From Aedes albopictus (taxonomy: Eukaryota; Arthropoda; Insecta; Diptera; Culicidae): a DNA stretch of 64,000 nucleotides. The DNA lies in the NCBI RefSeq assembly GCF_035046485.1, contig NC_085137.1, positions 249,835,233 through 249,899,232 on the forward strand, written 5' to 3'. The notes below the pieces were generated by a model. The model was not told the origin of the DNA. It saw only the letters and a list, made by a program, of their open reading frames with translations, and did not search any database. Of the stretch, positions 10,815 through 21,794 are shown in pieces (position 1 is the stretch's first letter; each line of letters starts with the position of its first letter). The position numbers and the translations under genes are program-made.

Positions 10815-12505
10815 TCGTCATACACGCATAAGCGTACAACAATGGGTTTTAAAAGCGCCCTGAAAAGGAAACTGTGATAACGCATAAAGCGTAAAGATAG
10901 CCTGTAGCTCTTTACCACAGTGGGTCAAAAACAACAGAACATCCTGAAGATTCAGGTTTCTGAAGTCAGTTTCACTTAATATGTGTTTACCGATTACTCG
11001 GAAACGCAGTTGCGCAAAAACTGGACAGTTACATATCAAATGATACGATGTTCCATAATCGGATTCACAGCTAGCACGTACAAATGAATCAGCTTGCTGA
11101 ATATTCACCATGTGATAGCTGAGGTGCCACAGTCAGTGCTTCGACCAGCATGCTGCCATTCTGCTTAAAATTAGACCGATTTGTTAGATCTTCGCCACCC
11201 TTGGAGATGGCTCAGTTCAATACAATTTTGATTGACGACATGATTCCAAGCTATTCCAATATTGTTTGTGCTGAGTGGCAGCCCAGGTGTGAATCTGAAG
11301 CTTTACCCAACACTTCTATATCGGAATAGCTAGCTCAGGGCCAATGAGGTCATGTGATGCTCCAGTGCGAGCTAATTCATCAACCATTTCATTTCCAGCG
11401 ATGGAAGAATGGCCATTGGCCTGGTACCCATACAAGGCTTGCTGGCCGAAGTCTACGCCCCATACAAATTTCGAAAACAAAAGTCTACGTGGTGGAGGGA
11501 GGGGTCTGGATGGCCAAAAATTAGTCTATGTAGTTTATGGACAGCGCCTAATCGCTGCTTGACGCAATGTCGAGAAGAGATGTCGGTTTTTGAGCATTTG
11601 GTGAATCCAATTGGAAATCGTTTGGGATATATCATGACCACGTGTGGATTCCAATATGGCATCGAAAGGCACATTGTCAAAAGTACCCTCGATATCTAAG
11701 AAAACACCCAAGCAAGATTGCTTTTGAGCGAATGCCTTCTCGATATCGTAAACAACTTTGTGTAAAATAATCACAGTGGACTTTCCAGATTGGTAAGCAT
11801 GTTGGTTCACATGAAGAGGCACATTGGCCAGATTAACATCACGGATGTGATGATCTACAATGAATTTCTAACCGTTTCAGAAGAAAAGAGGTCAAACTGA
11901 TGGATCTGAAAATCTTTGCTTCCTCATATGATGCACGACCTACTTTCGCAATAAACTTTACAGTAATATCCCACCACAATTAGGGAATATACCCTGTTGC
12001 AAAACTGCAAACAAGTAGTTTTTTTTTCAAAACATGTTAGAAATAATCAAATTCTTTCTGAAGCTCCATCTTCCAAGGAGATTAAAAAAAAGCTAAGCTA
12101 TTTAGTGCCCACTCAATCGATTCTGTAGTTATGATACTCCGAGCCGAAGCTAGGAAATTATTACTACAAAAAAAAAGACGTCAGGTTCATCCAAAGATGT
12201 AATATCTACACATTCGTGGAAGTGCGTACTGAATTAACATCCCAAAATTCCTCTTCAAAAGAAGTGAAGTCGCTATTTGGCAAACGAGGTTCGTTCACTC
12301 GGAAATCTTTAGATTTTCAAGGACTTTGTTCAAACCACTGACTTCACTGAAACTGGAAACATTTGAACAAAGGTTTTTCCAGGCGGATCGTTCTGCAGAC
12401 CGAAGAGCTTTCTGATAGGCCTTGCGAGCTGTCCTGAAAGCCTCTGAACCAGCCGAACGTCGTCTGTTCCAACTCCTTCTACATTGTTTTCTGAGCTTGG
12501 CCAAA
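10815..12505 (-). pseudogene. RNase H-bearing LINE remnant (LOA-like), multiply broken
   Basis: Minus-strand pieces occur in the expected order. 12504-12295 is an Arg/Lys-rich linker (KLRKQCRRSWNRR, ARKAYQKALRSAER). 11822-11535 is RT with AYQSGKST, EKAFAQKQS and FLDIEGTFDNV, where the catalytic FLDI-x-x-AFD is altered to GTFD. 11460-11340 holds the RNase H end (GNEMVDELARTGAS). 11111-10818 is the C-terminal Cys/His region (YHLICNCPVFAQLRFRV). Frameshifts, stops and gaps separate the pieces. LOA-type assignment rests on RNase H plus overall recall of the family and is moderate. Confidence 0.8.
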
Positions 12506-12559
12506 TCAAAGTTACATCAAGGGGTCCCCTTTGTGGTCTTCATAGACCGTAGAAGACAA

Positions 12560-12691
12560 GATTCTTCAAAAGCTTCCATGATGGGCCCAGAAAAGTTGGC
12601 CACCTGTCTGCATCGGCTCATAGTCAGGATCTGGGAAACCGAACAGCTACCGGAGGAGTGAAAGGAAGGGGTAATCTGTGAATGGGGCCAC
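12560..12691 (+). pseudogene. 5' continuation of RTE-like copy B with stop codon
   Basis: Encodes GPEKLATCLHRL and IWETEQLPE, the RT finger region found also in the copy at 47.5-47.75 kb. The next codon, expected to be Trp (EEWKEG), is TGA at about 12659, so the ORF is broken just before the long downstream frame. Confidence 0.8.
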
Positions 12692-13978
12692 ATGAAAGGC
12701 GACCATTTGGAATGTAAGAACTTCAGGGCGATCACTGTTTTAAATGCTGCCTACAAAGTGCTATCCCAGATCATCTTCCGTCGTCTGTCACCTAAAACAA
12801 ATGAGTTCGTTGGAAGTTATCAAGCCGGCTTCTTCGACGGCCTGTCGACAACAGACCAGATCTTTACCGTACGGAAAATCCTCCAGAAATGTCGTGAATA
12901 CCAGGTCCCAACGCATCACCTGTTCATCGACTTCAAAGCGGCATACGACAGTATCGACCGCGCAGAGCTATGGAAAATCATGGACGAAAACGGCTTTCCT
13001 GGGAAGCTGACTAGACTGATTAAAGCAACGATGTACGGTATGCAAAACTGCGTAAGGGTTTCGGGTGAACTATCCAGTTCATTCGTATCTCGCCGGGGAC
13101 TGCGACAAGGTGACGGACTTTCATGTCTACTCTTCAACATCGCTCTGGAAGGTGTGATGCGACGAGCCGGGCTCAACAGCCGGGGAACGATTTTCACAAA
13201 ATCCGGTCAATTTGTGTGCTTTGCGGACGACATGGACATTATCGCTAGCACATTTGGAACGGTGGCAGAACTGTACACCCGCCTGAAACGCGAAGCAGCA
13301 AAGGTCGGACTGGTGATGAATGCCTCAAAAACAAAGTACATGCTGGTAGGCGGAACCGAACACGACCGGATCCGTCTGGGTAGTAATGTTACGATAGACG
13401 GGGATACTTTTGAGGTGGTGGAGGAATTCATCTACCTTGGATCCTTACTGACGGCTGACAACAACGTGAGCCGTGAAATTCGGAGATACTACGGGCTCCA
13501 GAAGAAACTGCGGTCGAAAAAGATTTACCCACGCACCAAATGCACCATGTACAAAACGCTAATAAGACCGGTGATCCTCTACGGGCACGAGACATGGACC
13601 ATGCTCGAGGAGGACCTACAAGCACTCGGAGTTTTCGACCGACGCGTGCTAAGGACGATCTTCGGCGGTGTGCAGGAGAACCGTGTGTGGCGGAGAAGGA
13701 TGAACCACGAGCTCGCTGCACTTTACGGCATCCAGAAGGTGACCAAAGCCGGAAGGATACGGTGGGCAGGGCATGTTGCAAGAATGCCGGTAAACAACCC
13801 TGCAAAGCTGGTGTTTGCAACTGATCCGGTTGGCACAAGAAGGCGTGGAGCGCAGAGAGCACGATGGGCGGACCAGGTGGAGCGTGACTTGGCGAGCATC
13901 GGGCGCGACCAAGGATGGAGAGCGGCAGCCACGAACCGTGTATTAATGAAAAATATTGTTGATTCAGTTTTATCTTGA
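12692..13978 (+). CDS. RTE-like LINE reverse transcriptase ORF2, 5'-truncated
   Basis: 428 codons, the best-preserved retrotransposon ORF in the window. RT palm motifs in order: YRAxx equivalent FRAITVLNAAYKVLSQII (about residues 10-27), LFIDFKAAYDSIDR (motif A, about 77-90), RRGLRQGDGLSCLLFNIALEG (about 134-154), FADDMDIIA (motif C, about 176-184, catalytic DD intact), then a C-terminal region with YLGSLLTADN, LIRPVILYGHETW, RRVLRTIFGG and RIRWAGHVARMP. The endonuclease and RT N-terminus are missing, and the upstream frame carries a stop, so it is not an autonomous element. RTE-like assignment is from the C-terminal style shared with insect RTE-type endonuclease-RT proteins; the clade is inferred. 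Confidence 0.88.
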   Translation: MKGDHLECKNFRAITVLNAAYKVLSQIIFRRLSPKTNEFVGSYQAGFFDGLSTTDQIFTVRKILQKCREYQVPTHHLFIDFKAAYDSIDRAELWKIMDENGFPGKLTRLIKATMYGMQNCVRVSGELSSSFVSRRGLRQGDGLSCLLFNIALEGVMRRAGLNSRGTIFTKSGQFVCFADDMDIIASTFGTVAELYTRLKREAAKVGLVMNASKTKYMLVGGTEHDRIRLGSNVTIDGDTFEVVEEFIYLGSLLTADNNVSREIRRYYGLQKKLRSKKIYPRTKCTMYKTLIRPVILYGHETWTMLEEDLQALGVFDRRVLRTIFGGVQENRVWRRRMNHELAALYGIQKVTKAGRIRWAGHVARMPVNNPAKLVFATDPVGTRRRGAQRARWADQVERDLASIGRDQGWRAAATNRVLMKNIVDSVLS

Positions 13979-13979
13979 A

Positions 13980-14615
13980 TTTGATGTAATACTAAATAAA
14001 TGAATGAATGTTCAAAACAGATGTAGCGATGGTCAGACAAAGATTCTTCATCTGACACATACCAATTAGTCAACTATGGTGATGCCAAAACTGCCAACAA
14101 TTAGCGCAAGCCCTTTGGAGTGCAGTATGCGATGACTTGCTTGAAAGCATCCGTAGGAGACGGTTAATCATGCGGTGAATTCAACAGATACATCAATTGT
14201 GATAGCACATACATCTCTGGTGGTTAGTTCAGAGATGAGTGTAGCAACGATTGCGTTGCACAGTGGTCCAGATTTGGAAATACGTGACAAAAATTGCCAA
14301 ACCATAGTAGTTTGCTAGTTTTAGCCTAAATGAATATATTGAAACATTATTTAGCTCTCAATTTCATATTAACGGCATTTTCATTATTTGTCGATTTCTT
14401 CGAACGAATTCTTAACAAAACTGCTGTTTTTCATACAATTTGGCTATACACATATCAATATGGCACTAACGTTTTGGCAGCTCTTGGCAGCTGCAATTTC
14501 CCTTAATCAATTCTGCATACTTAGACGAGCGTTTGCACCGAATATCTGCGCGGGGAGTAGGTGGGAGCGATTTGTAAGACACTTTGAAGTCGAATTATAA
14601 GAATTTCTCGTTCTA
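13980..14615. other. No feature recognised
   Basis: AT-rich sequence after the LINE 3' end. The ORFs present are short and featureless. Confidence 0.3.
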
Positions 14616-14617
14616 AT

Positions 14618-14860
14618 GATATCGGCACCAACATTTCAAAATGGCGTAACTGCATTTGGAAGTAATACCTTCTTTCAAAGCTGTAGGTCGTACTGCCTCC
14701 CTTACACTCAAACCACCGTGGTTGTCGGAAAGAGGAGAGTTTTTCTTATCAGGTACTTGTTGTGAAAAACATGGAAATCATAACACATGATCCACAGCTT
14801 TAAAAGAAGGTGATGATTCCAAAAGCAGTTACGCCCTTTTGAAATGTTGGTGTCGAATAT
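14618..14860. mobile_element. Foldback MITE, about 240 bp
   Basis: Left arm from about 14622 (GGCACCAACATTTCAAAATGG) is the near reverse complement of the sequence ending about 14855 (CCTTTTGAAATGTTGGTGTC). The arms extend about 80 bp, through CTTCTTTCAAAGCTGT and ACAGCTTTAAAAGAAG. No ORF; the target duplication is unclear. Confidence 0.8.
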
Positions 14861-15365
14861 GTGATGTTAATTTTGAAACCAAAAGTGTTATTTTGATCTC
14901 TTTTTCCATTGCAGGTGCCTAATATACACAAGAACTTACGAATACATTTCTGGAAGTCATTGAATTACTTATATTATTAGACTTTTGTAGTGGTTGAACT
15001 TGCTTGTGTTCTTTATCAAAAAATCAGCAAATTTTCCATCAGCAGCTATTTAGCGCATACTCATGATTTTCAATTTATTTAAAAGACAGTCAATGCTCCT
15101 GATATTGTAAATGAATGATCGATATACTGAAACCCATTTAAGAGATGTTCACAAATTGATTTTCTGCCAGCTTTTCTCAAAATTGGACCATTGTGCGTTG
15201 TTGACAAGCACACATGCTCGAGGCATGACACGCGAGTTTTCCATTTCATTTTTACTGAAAGAAGCAAACACCGGGTTTCATAATTTCATAATTCATAATT
15301 ATGTAATGATTTTTTCATAATTATTTATTTATATATTTTCATCGGACTATTGTCTACATGAAATA
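14861..15365. other. AT-rich flank and LINE 3' tail, no gene
   Basis: Contains a run of AATTATGAAT-type words (15280-15340) next to the 3' end of the CR1-like LINE. Nothing else recognised. Confidence 0.3.
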
Positions 15366-15369
15366 AAAC

Positions 15370-16557
15370 TTAGACTAACACATTCCTACTCCTTATTCGC
15401 GATATAAACCGGTTAGATGATTCACCAAACTCGTGCAGTTGTTCGACGGATGAGAAAGTACGGATCATCGCAGCGATCGGTTCGTGAAAGCCAAAAACAG
15501 TTCGATGGAATCTGGGTTGTAGCAAATAACTATCGCGTAACATCCTAGGAGCGACCCGAATATTCAAAAGCTCCAGAAGCCTACAGCTGTCGACCTCTCC
15601 GTTCAAAAGCTTTGCAACGAAGGCAGCTTGTTGTATTTTACGGCGGTAGTCGAGCGTATCCAGTCCCAATAATCTGCAACGATCTGCGTACGGTGGCAAG
15701 TTCAGTGGGTTTCGCCACGGCAGATTCCTTAGCGCCGTTCTGATGAACCTGCGTTGCACACTTTCCATCCTTAAACTCCACGTCAATTGATGGGGTGTCC
15801 ACACTAACGAGGCGCCTTCCAAAATTGGACGTACGAGCGAACAGTAAAGGGCTTTCAGGCAATACGGGTCGGTGAATTCGCGGGAGATCTTAGAGATGAA
15901 CCCCAATTGACGATTTGCTTTTGCAATGACATTCGTTCGGTGTAGGTTGAAGGTCAGCTTATGGTCCAGCAGCACGCCCAAATCGTTGAAATTGTCGGTT
16001 CTTTGTAGAACGATGCCATTGATGTCGTAGTCATTCAAGATCGGACTTCTGTTGCGAAAGTAGGACATCACCATGCATTTAGGCACACTCAAAGTCAGCT
16101 TATTTCGATGGCACCAGTCGACGAATTGGTCTAACAGCGATTGTAAATGCAAGCAATCGTCGATAGAGCGTATTACAAAGTACAATTTTAAGTCGTCGGC
16201 ATAAGCAAGCCTACAGCCGGGTCTCAGGATAAGCATCACATCGTTGAAGAACAGAAGAAATAGCACAGGGCCCAAATTGCTTCCTTGAGGAACACCTGAT
16301 GAGCTCGTGAAGCACGAAGAGATACTAGAATCGAGCTTGACACGAAGCGTTCTTCCTTTCAAGTAGGAAGAAAACCAACTAGTTAACCGACTCGAAGTAC
16401 CAAGCCTGGAAAGTTTCGCCAGAAGAATGTCATGATCAATTGAATCAAACGCTGCCTTGAGATCAGTGTAGATGACGTCAACTTGATCACCTTTCTCCAA
16501 TTGTTCAAAACAAGTCGTGGTAAAATCAAGCAGATTCGTGGTTACAGAACGTTTACA
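15370..16557 (-). CDS. CR1-like LINE reverse transcriptase, 5'-truncated
   Basis: The open frame of 376 codons from the Met at 16500 continues upstream without an ATG to about 16557 (CKRSVTTNLLDFTTT...). RT motifs: VIYTDLKAAFDSIDHD (motif A), TSSSGVPQGSNLGPVLFLLFFND (motif B; the expected GPLLF is GPVLF), AYADDLKLY (motif C, DD intact), NDLGVLLDHKLTF, then a C-terminal region with RNLPWRNPLNLPPYADRCRLLGL, typical of CR1/Q/T1-type insect LINEs. The endonuclease and RT N-terminus are absent. The frame is uninterrupted to its stop, which suggests a relatively young but truncated insertion. Confidence 0.88.
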   Translation of the reverse strand, partial: CKRSVTTNLLDFTTTCFEQLEKGDQVDVIYTDLKAAFDSIDHDILLAKLSRLGTSSRLTSWFSSYLKGRTLRVKLDSSISSCFTSSSGVPQGSNLGPVLFLLFFNDVMLILRPGCRLAYADDLKLYFVIRSIDDCLHLQSLLDQFVDWCHRNKLTLSVPKCMVMSYFRNRSPILNDYDINGIVLQRTDNFNDLGVLLDHKLTFNLHRTNVIAKANRQLGFISKISREFTDPYCLKALYCSLVRPILEGASLVWTPHQLTWSLRMESVQRRFIRTALRNLPWRNPLNLPPYADRCRLLGLDTLDYRRKIQQAAFVAKLLNGEVDSCRLLELLNIRVAPRMLRDSYLLQPRFHRTVFGFHEPIAAMIRTFSSVEQLHEFGESSNRFISRIRSRNVLV

Positions 16558-16559
16558 AG

Positions 16560-18155
16560 GTTTACAAGGTTTCCTAGATAGAAATTCCCCTTACGAAAGT
16601 AAGGTTCTTGGATTAACGTCACTTGGACTGTACCATTTTGCATAAGTCTGCAAAGATTGATCGTTGCTGTTATTTTATGCTGAAGATTGATCTGAGCTAT
16701 TCTAACCGTATCCATTACCCAAACTAGCCAAGATTAAACTCTTCGTAATCACAGCACAACAAAGAACAGCAGCAATAAAACCAGATCGGTATCGTTTGGA
16801 AAACGTCAAAAAGCAAGGATACACAGAATACAATGTGTAAATCGCTTAATGTGAAACCATATAGGTGAAAATTTAAACTAATTAACAACATCTTCATAAT
16901 CCCGCCCTTATTTAGCCACAAGTTTGAGACTAAAGTCGGGTAGCTGATTGTCTCGGAGAAACACAAGGTCCTCTACACCATGGCTCTGGGTTACGCAGTA
17001 AGGGCAAATACTGTAGAGGGCGCCCTGGTACTCCACAGGCTCCGTTAGCGGTCGACCCTCCCCCCTCCTATCCATTCATTCCTAGGCACGGTAAGCATGG
17101 AAGCATCAACCTGCTATTTCTCAGAACGGAATATTTTTGAGCATCTCAATCTCCCAACTAACTGGCTGTTCATTGTCCAATTGACACCGACTGTGCACAG
17201 TCATCCAGGCTTGGCATGCTGCATCCTCTGTGGTCCTAACGACGCGACGTCCGCACGTTTTGACCTCGACTACCGCCGCGCCGTGCCGACAAGCATCCAA
17301 AGCGCCAGGCCAGGCGTTATTCGGTCACTTGGCCATTGACTGTGTGAGGGCACCGGCCAGCAGCAGCGTCAGCGCCCCGTATCGTCTGCGCCTGGAGCAT
17401 AATGTGAGAGTGTGTTAATTGTATTCGTGACATTTTTGCAATAATCAGGCCAACCCTCATCGCCATGTTAGTGCTCTTCCGTTTTCACCACGTTTTCACA
17501 CTTTCAGCCCATCCCATCCCACATCCCGTCGTCGGTGCAAACGGTGAACCCTGCGTCATACAATGTGCTTTTTACTATCGGACATATTTTCACCTCTTGC
17601 TGAAGCAAGAGGGGTCATTGGGTGGCCCTCATAAAAAAGAAACCCTCCGCTTCGGTCTCTCGTTGAACGGCGTTGTTGGGGTGCTTGTTCTTTTGTGTCC
17701 CTTGCGTGTGCTTAGCCTGGTTATACATAATAATGTGTACACAAAACTCACATCACCATCATCATTATTAGCGTCCTCGTTCGTTGGTTGATGATCATCA
17801 CCACCGCCATAATTTTTCCGGCCCTTCGGACAGCGCATAAATCTTTCTTTGTTGGCATGTGATAGTCCTATTTGACTGCCCAGGTCGGCTTGCATCACTG
17901 TACCACATATCGCCTTCTCGAGGACTGTTGTCGAATTACAAACATAAAGATAATAAGTATGGTGATAACGAGAAGCTGCTTGATGTGCTCAAGAAAACGA
18001 TTTTTCAACAGCTGTTCGCTGTGGTGATTTTGGAATGGAGTCAACGTGTTTTGGTTTGATTATAACCTGGAATATTGAAGATGATTCATTGAAGGTTGCG
18101 CTGTTGGTAGCAGAAAGTGCTCCAATCTTCATCATTTTCGGTAATGTAGAACATT
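16560..18155. other. No supported gene; low-copy-looking DNA
   Basis: 17100-17900 has higher GC and several ORFs on both strands (up to 108 codons), none with recognisable domains or consistent coding signal. It may be intronic or regulatory host DNA. 16960-17060 resembles repeat-derived sequence but could not be assigned. Confidence 0.35.
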
Positions 18156-18164
18156 ATTTTCCCC

Positions 18165-18196
18165 CTGATGAAGGCACCATCCCTAAGTGCGGAAAC
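18165..18196 (+). ncRNA. Hammerhead-ribozyme-like core (candidate)
   Basis: Canonical CTGATGA at 18165-18171, a 4-bp stem GCAC/GTGC (18174-18177 with 18187-18190) closing a 9-nt loop, then GAAAC at 18192-18196. The conserved core order is intact. Stem III and the cleavage triplet are not evident. Penelope-like retroelements carry such motifs near their ends, and downstream AATAAA (about 18208) is compatible with a retroelement tail. Confidence 0.45.
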
Positions 18197-18289
18197 GTTG
18201 GGTAAACAATAAACCCCCTTTTAAGAATGAAGACTACGTTGCCACTAAATGCCTCCAGTTAAAAAAACAGTCGATCCTTGAAAGCAATT

Positions 18290-18985
18290 TCAGCAATTCT
18301 TTCCGCAATTGTTCCGTGAAAACCTTTCAGGATTCCTGAATGCTGACTGAATTTGACCGAAGGTTTACATTTGCCTGAATAGTTTTACAGGTATAGTCCC
18401 TCGCGCACTTTCTCCCAGCGGTATCTCTATGTAATGTCCATTGGATTTTTCCTAGGACTTCTACAAGTGTTTGTCCTAGGATGTTTCTTAGGTGTTGATT
18501 CTTAGAGTTTCTTCTGGGATACTTCTTGAATTATTTTCCGCACTCTTGTCTCAAAAGTTCTTTCCAGGATTTCTCCCAAAATTTCCACAGAAGTAATTCC
18601 TGGCATCTTCACTAAATTTCCTCTTAGGATTTTTTAGAAGTTTTTAAGGGTTTTCTGCAGCAGTTCATTGCAGAATTTCTCCAGGAGCTTCTCCTGTAAT
18701 TTCTTCAGAAACTTCTCGTGAGCTTTTGTCTACAGTTTCTCGTGGGATATTTTTTTTAATGTTCTTGCGGGATTTCTCCTCAAGTTCCTCTTGAAATTTC
18801 ATTCGGAGTTTCTCCCGGAATCTATCCTTAGAAGTTTTTCCTTAGCATTTGATATTCCGCCAAGAGGGTTTCCTTGGTTTTCAGGGAGACTTTTAGAAAC
18901 CTTTTATATCATCCTAAACCCTCCTGCAATTTCCTGCAATTCTTGAGACTCCCTCAAACAATTACACTCCATAAAACCCACTGGA
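18290..18985. repeat. Degenerate 12/24-bp repeat tract
   Basis: Reiterated 'ggatttctcc', 'agtttctcctgg' and 'aatttcttcagaa' words, same family as 31-34.7 kb. Confidence 0.75.
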
Positions 18986-19375
18986 ACCCTCTTAGAAAAC
19001 CAGAAGCGTGCCGGGGCCCGTGCCACAATTGGTCACACGTTTGCTGCATAAGCCCCGGCACTTTCGTCAGTTGCTCTTTCCCCCTGAGAGCAGCTGACAG
19101 TGACCGTCTTCTGAGCCCATGGCTCAAATGGACCCGGATACTTGGACATCGGCGAATGGCAACCCATAATGGACCCCCAATCGGACTGGAAACAGGAACA
19201 ACCAACAGCCTCGTGCTCATCATTCTACCATGAAAGTGGAAGCAGCGCAACGGCAATAGAATAGAATACATTTAGGAGCTGTACAAAGTGTAAGCACAGC
19301 TTCCAATTGGAATCGCTCATGCAGTGCCCTAGTGGACAAAAAGAGCTGTACATTAGGTTAAGTGATTGAAGAATA
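18986..19375. other. No supported gene between repeat blocks
   Basis: A less repetitive insert within the repeat tract. The overlapping ORFs of 119 (+) and 105 (-) codons lack domain signatures. The sequence resembles neither repeat neighbour and may be an unidentified element fragment. Confidence 0.3.
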
Positions 19376-20340
19376 AAAAATAAAAAACCTGAAGCGCTTC
19401 TGAAGCCCCCTTGAAATGCCCTGAAAACTGTAGAAACCCCCTGAAATCCCCTGGAGCATCCTTCGACGTCTCGGAGACCCACTGAATTTCCCCTGAGCTC
19501 CTTTGAGGTCCACTGACACGCCCCTGAGATCCCGTCAGATACCCACGAGACCCCTTAGGTCTCCATGAAATCCCCTAAAATCTACCTGTAACACCCTGTA
19601 ACTTCCCATAAAACCCCGTAAAATGCCCGAAATTCCACATGATACTATTTGAGATTACCTTTGTTACCCTCGATACCCTGGAACCCTTCAAAATACCCCT
19701 AAATCACTTCTGGGTGCTTCTGAGATCCCCTAAAACGTTCCCCTCAACACCACTAAAATTCCCTTCAACGCTCTCAAACTGAAACCATAGAATTTCTTAA
19801 AAACATCTTATACCCGTAAATCCGATAGGTAACCTGCCTTAGAAACTCCTTTAAAAGTTCCAAGAAACTTATGAATGTTTCATTAAACCCCCTAAAACCC
19901 TCTTCATACCCTCTGAAACCCCCCGAGATCCCCGAAACCCATGAAAAAGACTCACTGTGAGTCTGCAGTCTTCTTAAGACTCCCTAGAAGTCTGCAAGCT
20001 CTTAAGAAAAACTTCCAGAGGAACTTCAGGTGAGAGATTCTAAGACAAACTCGGAGAAGTAGTTGGAAAGTTTTCCGGGAAAAGCACAAATGGAATTCTC
20101 AAAAAGAATTTTAGAAGAATTTTGATGGGGTTTCCGGAACCTATCTCTCAAGAAACTTGAGAAAATATCCTGGAAAGTGCTCTTGCAGAAGTCCCGCTAA
20201 AAACTTCTGCAGATTTCTAGAAGGATCTGTGGTACAAATCCCATGAACAACACTTAGGATCCCGGGAAGAACTCCGAAAAAATCTCGGAAAGCACTCTGG
20301 GAGCAATCGAGAAAATCCCCTGTATGGAGTCTTGGGAGCA
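19376..20340. repeat. Degenerate CCCTGAAA-type short repeat tract
   Basis: From 19390 to 19950, 'cccctgaaat', 'cccctgagat' and 'ccctaaaac' words recur roughly every 12-14 bases. From 19960 to 20340 it grades into the 'gaagaacttctggag' form of the 12/24-bp family. Probably one decayed satellite with two variants. Confidence 0.7.
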
Positions 20341-20344
20341 GGGA

Positions 20345-21068
20345 TGCCAGATGATCCCATACAAAAATAAAGTAGCCCCTCTAGTTCAACAAGCTGTATT
20401 TCATATAAAAATAAATCTATACGGATGCTCGACAGTTTGAGTAATACTGATAATTCTGCATAGGGTATACGCCACGATACTTCGGCTTCGTGGGTAGTCT
20501 ATACACATGGTAAAAATGTCATGATTCTGGTATATTTTGAATTGACTTTTCGATAACTAACCATTTTATGCGACGGTCAAAGACGCTATTTTGAACTTGT
20601 ATATTTGTTTTCAACGAAAAAATAACTATTTTACAAATTATATGTGGGCCGACATTTTTTTTCACTATGTACCCAAATCTTGGCCCATCAGTAAAGTTAC
20701 GTCAACAACATCGAAAAAGTGACGTCAACAACCTTGCTTACGAATGAACCAGAAAAAAAAAAACCGAACAGGAAGAAAGATTTTGTGTGCGGAGATTGTA
20801 AAAATATAACACAATAACAGGGTTCCGTTGATTTAGTTATTAAAGAACTTTAGTTTAAGTGATTTATTTATAGTTATGTGTAAATTTGGCTCCGAAAATG
20901 TAATTTGAAAGCAAGATTGGTAAACAAACAGTGATAATACTTCAGCAGAAATATTAAAAAATGGGAGAATAAGTGGTTCTATCGCTTGGAAAGCAATTGG
21001 CCAACGTTGTATCCCTCTCTCGTTTGTCGGGTGAAGATCACTGCGTCCAGATTTTAGAACTATTGTGA
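20345..21068. other. AT-rich stretch without supported gene
   Basis: No coding signal. The left edge GGGATGCC (20343-20350) mirrors GGCATCCC near 24240 at the other side of the block containing the LINE and its insertions (see findings). Confidence 0.3.
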
Positions 21069-21070
21069 TA

Positions 21071-21456
21071 CAGTGGTACAAATTCGTTTAAACGCACATG
21101 CTTCTCAAAACATTCTCTTTAAGTTGCTGGATATTAAAAATTATGATTATACCGCTCTAAATATCACTAGTACTACTACTTGCAGAAATGCATATTGATA
21201 TAAAAAATTGTGAAATAATTTGCCAATGACATTTATGGAAAAATCGAAAAAAGTGCGTTTAAACGAATTTTCCTCCAAAACTTAGATGGTTATTCCCTGA
21301 TAAAAATAAAACGAATTGAAAAGAATTTTTCGTTACTCGTGCAGATAGTATATTACGTGAGTGTCTATTAAAATATAATACAATAAAACACAGATGACCT
21401 TCAAGTAAAGTTTACCGTTCAAAAATCAAGTGCGTTTAAACGAATTTGTACCACTG
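21071..21456. mobile_element. TA-flanked MITE (Tc1/mariner-like), 386 bp
   Basis: Perfect 26-bp terminal inverted repeats: CAGTGGTACAAATTCG... at 21071-21096 and its exact reverse complement at 21431-21456, flanked by TA (21069-21070, 21457-21458). The inner TIR word GTGCGTTTAAACGAATTT recurs internally near 21253. No transposase. Perfect TIRs imply recent activity. Confidence 0.92.
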
Positions 21457-21570
21457 TATGCCCTTTTGCTGTGAGGTACGCAAGTTATCTCAGTAACATA
21501 TTTGTCACTGAGATACCTTGGTATCGACTGAACTCAAGACCATCTATTATTGATGAATAGAGATCCTGAG

Positions 21571-21794
21571 TTACAGTATGTGACTCCCCCATTCTGGCGA
21601 GACTAGCTTTATGAAGCCAACCACGTCCTTGGGAGATAAGATCCATATGTCAGCAGGCCCTAAAAAGGGCTTGCTCAGAACTTTGAACCTACGTTGAGTG
21701 AGTGCACTGCAATAGCAGAGGATGTGTTCTGATGTTTCCCTCTCCTCGTCACAGAAGCGGCAATTTGAGGTTTGGATTGCTCCGATCTTTTGTA
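21571..21794 (-). pseudogene. C-terminal segment of split RNase H-type LINE ORF
   Basis: Minus-strand frame reads QKIGAIQTSNCRFCDEERE, then TSEHILCYCSALTQRRFKVL, and ends SPEWGSHIL with a TAA stop at 21573-21571. Cys/His spacing is that of the C-terminal zinc-knuckle-like region of RNase H-type LINEs. It is the exact in-frame continuation of the ORF ending at 22732, from which it is separated by the 21795-22729 transposon. Confidence 0.9.

Noticed and set aside
13428..13862. Minus ORF of 144 codons and other frames over LINE copy B
   Set aside because: Shadow of the RT frame on the plus strand.
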